From Oscillibacter sp. (lineage in GTDB: Bacteria; Bacillota; Clostridia; Oscillospirales; Oscillospiraceae): DNA of 5,329 nt. This document shows, in pieces, positions 1 to 5,329 of this stretch. The number at the start of each line of letters is the position of its first letter. The stretch's first letter is position 1. The DNA lies in NCBI GenBank assembly GCA_024404295.1, contig JAKSQE010000096.1:1-5329 (forward strand), written 5' to 3'. The position numbers and the translations under genes were made by a program. The notes beneath the pieces are model-generated. The model saw only the letters and a list, made by a program, of their open reading frames with translations. It was not told the origin of the DNA and did no database searches.

Positions 1-721
1 TGCCTGCAACGGGGTGCTGGAAACGGGTGGGGTTGGTGGAGTTGCCGGTGATGGACACATCCACGCCCTCCTTGTGCATGATGGCCACGCCCTCACGGAC
101 ATCGTCAGCACCGTAGCAGCGGACGTTGGCACGCTCGCCCTCGGAATAGCGGGTCTCCTTGATCACCTTCAGCTCGCCGGTAAAGTAATCCAGCTGGGTC
201 TGCACATAGGTGAAGCCGTTGATACGGGAAATGATCTGAGCGGCATCCTTGCCCAGACCGTTCAGGATCACGCGCAGGGGCTCTTTACGAGCCTTGTTGG
301 CGTTACGGACGATACCGATAGCACCCTCAGCGGCGGCGAAAGACTCATGGCCGGCCAGGAAGGCGAAGCACTTGGACTCGTCGCTCAGCAGCATAGCGCC
401 CAGGTTGCCGTGGCCCAGACCAACCTTACGGTCGTCAGCGACGGAACCGTCAATGCAGAAGGACTGCAGGCCCTCGCCGATGGCGGAGGCAGCCTCTGCG
501 GCGGTCTTCACGCCCTTCTTCATAGCGATGGCAGCGCCCACGCAATATGCCCAGCAGACGTTCTCAAAGCAGATGGGCTGAATGCCCTTAACGATCTCAT
601 AGGGGTCAAAGCCAGCGGCCTTGCACATCTCGCGAGCCTCTTCCACGCCGGCAATGCCATACTGAGCGAGGACGCCATTGATTTTATCAATTCTTCTTTC
701 GTAGCTTTCAAACAGAGCCAT
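1..721 (-). CDS. GGGtGRT-family protein, N-terminal 240 residues (3' end beyond window)
   Basis: The minus-strand frame opens at ATG 721 (MALFESYERRID...) and runs without a stop off the left edge, giving 240 codons. The family is usually about 330 residues, so roughly the last quarter is missing, including the Gly-rich GGGtGRT motif that names the family (known for the family, not visible here). The start is supported by a strong GAGGAGG at 730-736, eight bases upstream. Visible features are a cysteine cluster C51, C56, C60 (PICFENVCWAYC), then C89 in a QSFCIDGSVADDRKVGLGHGN segment, and a GNSTNPTRFQHP segment near the window edge. No signal peptide or membrane helix is apparent, so it is probably cytoplasmic. 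It follows the IscU/NifU-like gene by 19 bases in one operon, and this pairing recurs in anaerobes. Its biochemical role is not established; a function linked to iron-sulfur clusters is inferred from the neighbour and the cysteines. Codon choice is strongly biased (CTG, GGC, ATC, AAG), suggesting high expression. Confidence 0.85.
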   Translation of the reverse strand, partial: MALFESYERRIDKINGVLAQYGIAGVEEAREMCKAAGFDPYEIVKGIQPICFENVCWAYCVGAAIAMKKGVKTAAEAASAIGEGLQSFCIDGSVADDRKVGLGHGNLGAMLLSDESKCFAFLAGHESFAAAEGAIGIVRNANKARKEPLRVILNGLGKDAAQIISRINGFTYVQTQLDYFTGELKVIKETRYSEGERANVRCYGADDVREGVAIMHKEGVDVSITGNSTNPTRFQHPVAG

Positions 722-740
722 TATTTTGTCCTCCTCTCAA

Positions 741-1433
741 TTATTCGTGGCGGGGATCGATGTACTTGGCAGCGTTGTCCCACTGACCATAGTGACCCTT
801 GGCCTTTTCCAGAGCAGCGTTGGCATCCAGACCCTTCTTGATGCCGTTCATCATCTTGCCCAAGTTCACAAACTCGTAGCCGATGATCTCGTCATTCTCA
901 TTCAGAGCCATGCGGGTGCAGTAGCCCTCAGCCATCTCCAGATAGCGGGGACCCTTGGCCTTGGTGGACATCATGGTGCCCACCTGGCTGCGCAGGCCCT
1001 TGCCCAGATCCTCCAGGCTGGCGCCGATCACCAGACCGCCCTCAGAGAAAGCGGACTGGGTGCGGCCATACACGATCTGCAGGAACAGCTCACGCATAGC
1101 GGTGTTGATCGCATCGCACACCAGATCGGTGTTCAATGCTTCCAGAATGGTCTTGCCGATCAGAATCTCGGAAGCCATTGCAGCGGAGTGGGTCATACCG
1201 GAGCAACCGATGGTCTCCACCAGAGCCTCTTCAATGACGCCTTCCTTTACGTTCAGAGTCAGCTTGCAGGCGCCCTGCTGAGGAGCGCACCAGCCGATAC
1301 CGTGGGTAAAACCGCTGATATCCTTAATTTCCTTAGCCTGAACCCACTTGCCCTCTTCAGGGATGGGAGCCGGGCCATGATATGCGCCCTTAGCCACCGG
1401 GCACATGTTCTGCACTTCAGTAGAATAAATCAT
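741..1433 (-). CDS. IscU/NifU-like iron-sulfur cluster assembly scaffold protein
   Basis: This complete 230-residue protein starts MIYSTEVQNMCPVAKG and ends in TAA at 741-743. The central block TIGCSGMTHSAAMASEIL followed by GKTILEA (residues 74-99) matches the IscU/NifU N-domain signature around its middle cysteine (TYGCGSAIASSS...GKSLDEA in E. coli IscU). Such proteins hold nascent Fe-S clusters in the cytoplasm before transfer. Cysteines lie at 11, 49, 56, 77, 106 and 172. By eye, the Cys-Gly-Asp motif before the KLxxxV strand of IscU is replaced by QQGAC, so the first ligand and the usual Asp are displaced. About 100 residues after C106 form a C-terminal extension absent from IscU. The frame stays open upstream to an ATG at 1568, but that would pass through the promoter. 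ATG 1433 is preferred because it lies downstream of the promoter and matches family N-termini. It is the first gene of an operon with the GGGtGRT gene. The general fold is well supported; function as a true scaffold is inferred. Confidence 0.85.
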   Translation of the reverse strand: MIYSTEVQNMCPVAKGAYHGPAPIPEEGKWVQAKEIKDISGFTHGIGWCAPQQGACKLTLNVKEGVIEEALVETIGCSGMTHSAAMASEILIGKTILEALNTDLVCDAINTAMRELFLQIVYGRTQSAFSEGGLVIGASLEDLGKGLRSQVGTMMSTKAKGPRYLEMAEGYCTRMALNENDEIIGYEFVNLGKMMNGIKKGLDANAALEKAKGHYGQWDNAAKYIDPRHE

Positions 1434-1443
1434 AGTCTGTGCA

Positions 1444-1451
1444 TTTCCTTT
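1444..1451 (-). promoter_or_regulatory. Ribosome binding site of the IscU/NifU-like gene
   Basis: On the minus strand AAAGGAAA lies upstream of ATG 1433, with about 12 bases between AAAGGA and the start. This is a moderate match at slightly long spacing. It supports ATG 1433 over the in-frame upstream ATG at 1568 and the downstream ATG at 1406, neither of which has a comparable site. Confidence 0.6.
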
Positions 1452-1493
1452 CTTTATGTTTTGCGGTGAATCTTCCGCTGGTTTTCCATTGAT

Positions 1494-1522
1494 ATTATAT
1501 TGGTAAACGATTACTCTGTCAA
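1494..1522 (-). promoter_or_regulatory. Sigma-A promoter of the scaffold/GGGtGRT operon
   Basis: Reading the minus strand, the -35 box TTGACA occupies 1522-1517 and the -10 box TATAAT occupies 1499-1494, separated by exactly 17 bases. Both hexamers match the housekeeping consensus perfectly. Transcription should start near 1487, giving a leader of about 54 bases before ATG 1433. Such a strong core promoter fits the biased codon use of both genes and leaves room for repression. Confidence 0.85.
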
Positions 1523-1529
1523 GGACAGA
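1515..1529. promoter_or_regulatory. Inverted repeat over the -35 box, candidate operator
   Basis: TCTGTC-AAG-GACAGA is a perfect six-base inverted repeat with a three-base spacer. It covers the whole -35 hexamer (1517-1522) of the leftward promoter. A dimeric repressor bound here would block RNA polymerase. The regulator is unknown and no regulator gene is in the window. The symmetry is seen directly; the operator role is inferred. Confidence 0.45.
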
Positions 1530-1538
1530 CCTACCTGT

Positions 1539-1586
1539 TTTTTGCAAAATTTCAAGCCAAATTCGCATCTTTTTGCCAAATCAAGC
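1539..1586. repeat. Two imperfect direct repeats upstream of the leftward promoter
   Basis: TTTTTGCAAAATTTCAAGC (1539-1557) and TTTTTGCCAAATCAAGC (1570-1586) are near-copies whose starts are 31 bases apart, close to three turns of DNA. They lie at about -50 to -100 relative to the predicted leftward start, where activators or UP-type contacts act. The region is A/T-rich, so chance similarity is possible. Confidence 0.35.
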
Positions 1587-1680
1587 GATAAACTCTCATT
1601 TTATTCCGGGTCTGTCAGCTCGTCCCCGGGGAATGCGGAACCCTGTTGTTTTCGTTTTTTCTGAATTTAAAATTTTTCTC

Positions 1681-1709
1681 TCGTCACACTGCTGTATTCG
1701 TGGTATAAT
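1681..1709 (+). promoter_or_regulatory. Extended -10 promoter of the metallophosphoesterase-mnmG-murT unit
   Basis: TATAAT at 1704-1709 is a perfect -10 box preceded directly by TGG at 1701-1703, the extended -10 form. TCGTCA at 1681-1686 is a four-of-six match to the -35 box at 17-base spacing. An A/T-rich run at 1661-1680 just upstream could act as an UP element. Transcription should begin near 1716, about 26 bases before ATG 1742. Confidence 0.75.
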
Positions 1710-1724
1710 AATACGTTGAATTCC

Positions 1725-1732
1725 AAAGGAGG
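1725..1732 (+). promoter_or_regulatory. Ribosome binding site of the metallophosphoesterase gene
   Basis: AAAGGAGG is nearly the full anti-16S complement and lies nine bases before ATG 1742. It fixes that start and implies efficient translation. Confidence 0.85.
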
Positions 1733-1741
1733 CTGTGCCGC

Positions 1742-2590
1742 ATGGAGCATTCCCGCAAAAAGCGACATACTTGGCCGTTTTTTCTGCTGCTTCTGGCAGT
1801 AACAATCCTTTTTCTATGGTGGGGCAATCAATCCCTCCAGACTGCCGAATTTGACTTCGTGTCATCTCGCCTGCCGGATGGCTTTGACGGCTGCCGCATC
1901 GTGGTGCTCAGTGACCTGCATGGGGCGGAATTTGGGGACGGAAATGCCGATTTATTTGAAAAAGTTTCCGCCCAACAGCCAGACTATATTTTTTATCTGG
2001 GTGATCTGGAAGACCGCTATCGCGGCTCCACGCCGGGGTATGCTGCTTCCGTCGCCGACGGGCTTACCGCCATTGCCCCCACCTACTACGTCACCGGCAA
2101 CCATGAGTGGGCCATCGGCGATGTGCCGGAGCTAAAGGAAACCCTAAGCGAACATGGTGTTACCGTGCTGTCCAACCGATTTTTGACATTAGAGCGAGAC
2201 GGTGCGGAGATCGTGCTGGCCGGCATTGACGATCCCAACGGCTATGCCGATCAGAAAACGCCGGAGCAGTTAGCGGTGGAGATATTTGCAGAGTATGGTG
2301 ACCCTTTCTGGCTGCTGCTGGCACACCGTAATAATAAATTTGTCGAGGAATACAGCCTGTTAGGTGCTGATCTGGTCCTGTCCGGTCACGGGCACGGCGG
2401 GATCATCCGCTTACCGTTTACCGATGGTCTGCTGTCTGTGGATCGCACGTTTTTTCCTTCCTATACTGCCGGATTATATAACGAAAACGGCTCCTCCCTG
2501 TTTGTTACCCGGGGACTGGGCAACTCCGGCTCTTCCTTTCGCATATTCAACCGCCCTGAGATCGCTGTTTTAACACTTCACAAAGGATAG
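1742..2590 (+). CDS. Membrane-anchored calcineurin-like metallophosphoesterase (YkuE/YaeI type)
   Basis: This 282-residue protein begins with a basic stretch (RKKRH, residues 5-9) and one hydrophobic helix at about 12-28. That pattern predicts an N-terminal anchor or uncleaved signal with the catalytic domain outside the membrane. No twin-arginine motif precedes the helix, unlike B. subtilis YkuE. The two-metal phosphoesterase motifs occur in order: DLH (D58, H60), GDLED (D88), GNHE (N120, H121), AH (H195) and GHGHGG (H216, H218). All expected metal ligands are present, so it should be an active phosphomonoesterase or diesterase. The substrate cannot be read from sequence; relatives act on envelope phospholipid or wall-polymer phosphates, and this is inference here. 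It is first in the rightward operon; its last codons contain the ribosome binding site of mnmG, and only six bases separate the genes. Confidence 0.88.
   Translation: MEHSRKKRHTWPFFLLLLAVTILFLWWGNQSLQTAEFDFVSSRLPDGFDGCRIVVLSDLHGAEFGDGNADLFEKVSAQQPDYIFYLGDLEDRYRGSTPGYAASVADGLTAIAPTYYVTGNHEWAIGDVPELKETLSEHGVTVLSNRFLTLERDGAEIVLAGIDDPNGYADQKTPEQLAVEIFAEYGDPFWLLLAHRNNKFVEEYSLLGADLVLSGHGHGGIIRLPFTDGLLSVDRTFFPSYTAGLYNENGSSLFVTRGLGNSGSSFRIFNRPEIAVLTLHKG
2582..2586 (+). promoter_or_regulatory. Ribosome binding site of mnmG inside the upstream gene
   Basis: AAAGG sits within the last codons of the metallophosphoesterase, ten bases before ATG 2597. Ribosomes ending at TAG 2588-2590 would pass over it, so the two genes are probably translationally coupled. 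It supports ATG 2597 as the mnmG start. Confidence 0.65.
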
Positions 2591-2596
2591 ACATAT

Positions 2597-4468
2597 ATGA
2601 CTGAATTTCACGCCGGACAATTTGATATCGCCGTCATCGGTGCGGGACATGCCGGCATCGAAGCCGCATTGGCCGCTGCCCGACTGGGGCTGGAGACCAT
2701 TGTGTTCACCATCAATTTGGATGCCGTTGGCAATATGCCCTGCAATCCCGCCATCGGTGGCACAGGCAAAGGCCATCTGGTGCGTGAGCTGGACGCTTTG
2801 GGCGGTGAAATGGCCAAGGCCGCAGACAAATGCTGCATTCAATATCGTTTGCTGAACAAAGGGAAAGGCCCTGCTGTGTGGTCTTTGCGGGCGCAAGCCG
2901 ACCGTCGAAAATATCAGGCGGTCATGAAAGCCACGTTGGAACGGCAGGAGCATTTAACCGTCCGACAGGGCGAAGTCGTGGAAGTGCGCACTGAAAATGG
3001 TGCAGTTTCTCAAGTGGTATTGGCTACCGGGGCAGTATTTGATGTAAAATCGGTCATTTTGGCCACCGGCACATATCTGACCGGACGCACCATTATCGGC
3101 GAATGTGTGGAATCCTCCGGCCCGGACGGCATGCACGCTGCGCAGCGGTTGACAGACTCTTTATTAAAGCTGGGATTGCCTCTTCGCCGGTTCAAGACCG
3201 GCACACCGCCGAGAGTGAATGCCCGTACGGTGGATTTCGATGAAATGGAACTGCAGCCCGGCGACGAACAGCCGCTGCCATTCTCCTACTCTACAGAGCA
3301 GCCACCTTACAACGCCGCCGTTTGCTATCTGACCTGGACTACAGAGGAAACCAAGCGCATCGTACAGGAGAATTTGGACAAGGCACCCATGTACTCCGGT
3401 TTGATCGAGGGTGTCGGGCCACGCTATTGCCCCTCCTTTGAGACGAAGATCGTTCGTTTTCCGGACAAATTGCGACATCAGCTTTTCGTGGAGCCCATGG
3501 GACTGGACACCGAGGAGCTTTACATCCAAGGTTTCTCCTCCTCGATGCCAGAGGAAATTCAGCTGCAGATGCTCCATAGTGTTCCGGGTCTGCGCCATGC
3601 CGTTATGACTCGCCCGGCCTACGCCATTGAATACGACTGCATCGACCCGCTGGCACTTCTGCCCACATTGGAATGCAAGGCGGTGCAGGGATTGTACGGT
3701 GCGGGCCAGTTCAACGGCTCTTCCGGTTATGAGGAAGCCGCCGTACAAGGCTTTGTGGCCGGTGTCAACGCCGCCTTGAAGCTGTTGGGTCGTGATCCTT
3801 TCATCCTTTCCCGCAGCGAGAGTTATATCGGCACACTGGTGGACGATTTGGTAACGAAAGGCACCAATGAGCCCTACCGCATCATGACCTCCCGCAGCGA
3901 GTATCGTCTGGTGCTGCGGCAAGACAATGCTGACCAGCGTCTGACGAAGCGAGGCTATGAGATCGGCCTTGTTTCCGAAGAACGTCTAAAGGCCGTGGAG
4001 GAAAAATACGCTGCCGTAGAGCGGGAAATCAAACGCCTAACCCATACAGGTACGGCACCCTCCCCGGAGCTAACGGATTTTCTCGCCGCTCACGGCACAG
4101 CGGATGCCCCTGACGGCTGCCCGTTGATTTCTCTTTTGAAGCGGCCTCAGCTCCACTATGACGAGTTGGCGCCCTTTGATCCTCAGCGGCCTGCCCTGTC
4201 TGCCGACATTCGGGAGCAGGTGGAGATCTCCGTCAAGTACGAGGGCTACATTCAGCGGCAGCTGCAGCAGGTGGCAGACTTTAAAAAGATGGAGAGCCAC
4301 AAGCTGCCGCCTGATCTGGATTTCAACGCCATTCAAGGCCTGCGTTTGGAGGCACGGGAAAAGCTTACCGCCATTCGTCCTATGGATCTGGGACAGGCCG
4401 GCCGTATCTCCGGCGTTTCTCCCGCAGACTTAACAGCGCTGATGATTTATCTGGAGCGCAACCATTAA
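2597..4468 (+). CDS. mnmG: tRNA uridine-34 5-carboxymethylaminomethyl synthesis enzyme MnmG (GidA)
   Basis: This complete 623-residue protein matches the usual 620-630 of the family. MnmG, with MnmE, uses FAD and methylene-tetrahydrofolate to build the cmnm5 group on wobble uridine 34 of several tRNAs in the cytoplasm. The N-terminus carries the FAD Rossmann motif GAGHAG (15-20), followed by PCNPAIGGTGKGHLVRE (from residue 48). Further family blocks are FKTGTPPRVNAR, RYCPSFETKIVRFPDK, AGQFNGSSGYEEAAVQG (from about 369) and TSRSEYRLVLRQDNADQRL. The two functional cysteines of E. coli MnmG (47 and 277) correspond to C49 and C278. The C-terminal MnmE/tRNA-binding domain is intact (KYEGYIQRQ, then the closing helices). 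Unlike the common mnmE-mnmG-rsmG order, it sits between a phosphoesterase and a murT-like gene; no mnmE or rsmG is in the window. No frameshift or truncation was seen. Confidence 0.97.
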   Translation: MTEFHAGQFDIAVIGAGHAGIEAALAAARLGLETIVFTINLDAVGNMPCNPAIGGTGKGHLVRELDALGGEMAKAADKCCIQYRLLNKGKGPAVWSLRAQADRRKYQAVMKATLERQEHLTVRQGEVVEVRTENGAVSQVVLATGAVFDVKSVILATGTYLTGRTIIGECVESSGPDGMHAAQRLTDSLLKLGLPLRRFKTGTPPRVNARTVDFDEMELQPGDEQPLPFSYSTEQPPYNAAVCYLTWTTEETKRIVQENLDKAPMYSGLIEGVGPRYCPSFETKIVRFPDKLRHQLFVEPMGLDTEELYIQGFSSSMPEEIQLQMLHSVPGLRHAVMTRPAYAIEYDCIDPLALLPTLECKAVQGLYGAGQFNGSSGYEEAAVQGFVAGVNAALKLLGRDPFILSRSESYIGTLVDDLVTKGTNEPYRIMTSRSEYRLVLRQDNADQRLTKRGYEIGLVSEERLKAVEEKYAAVEREIKRLTHTGTAPSPELTDFLAAHGTADAPDGCPLISLLKRPQLHYDELAPFDPQRPALSADIREQVEISVKYEGYIQRQLQQVADFKKMESHKLPPDLDFNAIQGLRLEAREKLTAIRPMDLGQAGRISGVSPADLTALMIYLERNH

Positions 4469-4477
4469 ATATATATT

Positions 4478-4492
4478 TCCGGCCATGCCGGA
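4478..4492 (+). other. Small hairpin between mnmG and the murT-like gene
   Basis: TCCGGC-CAT-GCCGGA is a perfect six-pair stem with a three-base loop. It ends two bases before the AGGAGG of the next gene. With no T-run after it, it is not an intrinsic terminator. It might mark mRNA processing or affect initiation of the next gene; this is inference. Confidence 0.4.
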
Positions 4493-4493
4493 T

Positions 4494-4499
4494 AGGAGG
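4494..4499 (+). promoter_or_regulatory. Ribosome binding site of the murT-like gene
   Basis: AGGAGG lies eight bases before ATG 4508 and fixes that start. No separate promoter was recognised between mnmG and this gene, so read-through from upstream is likely. Confidence 0.85.
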
Positions 4500-4507
4500 C
4501 AATACAC

Positions 4508-5329
4508 ATGGGAAAAGCAAGATTCCTGTTCGCCCTGTGGGCAGCCAAGCTGTCCATTCCCGCATTAAAGATCACTCATCATAACGGCACGGATTTTCCC
4601 GGCAAACTGGCACTGAAGCTGTGCCCCGATTTTCTGCACTATGTCGGCCGTCCTAAGACCGTCATTGCCGTCACGGGAACCAACGGCAAAACTACCGTCA
4701 GCAATCTGCTGACTGACATTCTGGAAGCCGAGGGACATAAGGTGATCAGCAACCGCGCCGGTTCCAATATTGCCTCCGGTATTTCCACCGCTCTGCTGAA
4801 GGGGTGCAATCTGTTCGGTGGCTGCAAGCACGACCACGACATCGCCGTGCTGGAAGTCGATGAGCGATCCAGTCCCCGTATCTATCCCCATGTGAAGCCC
4901 ACCTATGTGGTCATCACCAATCTGTTCCGCGACTCTATTATGCGCAATGCACATCCCGCTTACATTGCTGATATCCTGACAAAATATATCCCTGCAGCAT
5001 CCACGCTAGTGCTGAATGCAGACGACCTGATCTCCGGCGGTGTGGCGCCTGAAAACAAACGTGTCTATTTTGGCATCGACAAGCTGGACACCGATGTAAC
5101 TGACTGTATCAATCTCATTGACGATGTCCGGATCTGCCCTCATTGCAATGGCAAGCTGCGCTATGACTATCGTCGCTACCATCACATTGGCAAAGCTGTG
5201 TGCGATGCCTGCGGCTTCCACTCCCCCGAAGCCAACTATCTGGCCCAGAAGTTGGACTTCGCCGGTCAGTCCATGGTTATCCGTGAAAACAATGAGGAAT
5301 ATTCTTATTCTTTGATTACGGATAGTATC
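4508..5329 (+). CDS. murT: MurT-like Mur ligase family protein (lipid II isoglutaminyl synthase subunit), N-terminal 274 residues
   Basis: The frame from ATG 4508 (MGKARFLFALWAAKL) stays open to the window edge, giving 274 codons of a protein usually about 430-460 long. MurT with GatD amidates the D-glutamate of lipid II at the cytoplasmic membrane face, MurT activating the carboxylate with ATP. Visible are the Mur-ligase P-loop GTNGKTT (57-63), NRAGSN (82-87), the catalytic-region acidic motif LEVDE (115-119) and TNLFRD (137-142). A four-cysteine zinc ribbon characteristic of MurT follows: CPHC (210-213) and CDAC (232-235). The C-terminal Mur ligase and DUF1727 parts lie outside. Unusually, the segment after TNLFRD reads SIMRNAHPAYI rather than the RDQxDRYGE of staphylococcal-type MurT, so this is a variant branch. 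A gatD gene would be expected immediately downstream but cannot be seen. It follows mnmG by 39 bases. MurT is the best name; a related MurT-like ligase with altered substrate remains possible. Confidence 0.85.
   Translation, partial: MGKARFLFALWAAKLSIPALKITHHNGTDFPGKLALKLCPDFLHYVGRPKTVIAVTGTNGKTTVSNLLTDILEAEGHKVISNRAGSNIASGISTALLKGCNLFGGCKHDHDIAVLEVDERSSPRIYPHVKPTYVVITNLFRDSIMRNAHPAYIADILTKYIPAASTLVLNADDLISGGVAPENKRVYFGIDKLDTDVTDCINLIDDVRICPHCNGKLRYDYRRYHHIGKAVCDACGFHSPEANYLAQKLDFAGQSMVIRENNEEYSYSLITDSI

Larger units (their letters stand above)
1434..1741. other. Divergent intergenic control region, no gene
   Basis: These 308 bases separate the two divergent operons. They hold the leftward leader and promoter, the inverted repeat, the direct repeats, and the rightward promoter and ribosome binding site. 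A TCTGTCA copy at 1611-1617 repeats one half of the inverted repeat. No open frame with a ribosome binding site, no structured RNA and no convincing terminator were seen in the middle part (about 1590-1680). Confidence 0.7.

Noticed and set aside
14..841. Long plus-strand open frame of 275 codons across the left part
   Set aside because: It lies antisense to the clearly recognisable GGGtGRT gene and the end of the scaffold gene, lacks a ribosome binding site, and its His/Gly/Leu-rich, low-complexity translation resembles no known family.
1430..1444. Four-codon upstream frame (ATG CAC AGA CTA TGA) whose stop overlaps the scaffold start
   Set aside because: Its ATG lies almost directly against the AAAGGAAA, too close for initiation, so the overlap is probably chance.
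726..1469. Plus-strand open frame of 247 codons opposite the scaffold gene
   Set aside because: It is a mirror frame of the IscU/NifU-like gene caused by biased codon use, with no start signal of its own.
1434..1568. N-terminal extension of the scaffold gene to ATG 1568
   Set aside because: The extra 45 codons run across the consensus promoter and its predicted start site, and the family begins at MIYS.
1604..1656. Possible terminator (GC-rich pairing near TTCCGGG / CCCCGGGGAA followed later by a T-run)
   Set aside because: The stem needs a bulge and the T-run is separated from it by more than ten bases. Both flanking operons point away, so no terminator is expected here.
1596..1865. Minus-strand open frame of 89 codons between the divergent operons
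   Set aside because: It overlaps the rightward promoter and the start of the phosphoesterase gene, has no ribosome binding site, and its sequence is not protein-like.
3164..3922. Minus-strand open frame of 252 codons inside mnmG
   Set aside because: It is wholly antisense to conserved mnmG blocks and has no promoter, ribosome binding site or family resemblance.

Overview
The window looks like a chromosomal segment of an anaerobic Firmicute (Clostridia, probably Oscillospiraceae-like). The evidence is a GC-moderate genome with strong AGGAGG-type ribosome binding sites and consensus sigma-A promoters, a GGGtGRT-family gene paired with an IscU/NifU-like gene, and a MurT-type ligase of Gram-positive cell-wall synthesis. 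The taxon is inferred from gene content, not from a marker search.

Layout: two divergent transcription units share an intergenic region of about 308 bases (1434-1741). Leftward (minus strand), a near-perfect promoter (TTGACA, 17 bases, TATAAT) drives a 230-residue IscU/NifU-like scaffold gene (741-1433). Nineteen bases later comes a GGGtGRT-family gene (1-721, 3' end outside the window). Rightward (plus strand), an extended -10 promoter drives a membrane-anchored calcineurin-like metallophosphoesterase (1742-2590). It is followed after six bases by full-length mnmG/gidA (2597-4468), then after 39 bases by a murT-like gene (4508 to the window end, open). The murT-like gene has no stop codon inside the window and runs off its right edge.

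The leftward pair is probably an iron-sulfur-related module: a scaffold-like protein with cysteine positions unlike classical IscU, and a cysteine-bearing partner of unknown biochemical role. The rightward unit mixes a cell-surface phosphoesterase, a tRNA wobble-uridine modification enzyme and a peptidoglycan-amidating enzyme. These have no obvious shared pathway and are probably co-transcribed for expression reasons.

The most interesting parts are the poorly understood scaffold/GGGtGRT pair and its control region, which holds a perfect inverted repeat over the -35 box and two direct repeats about three helical turns apart. The third is the MurT-like protein, whose usual RDQ-D-RYGE segment is replaced by an RDS-RNAH version. 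No mobile element, CRISPR array, tRNA or rRNA gene was seen.
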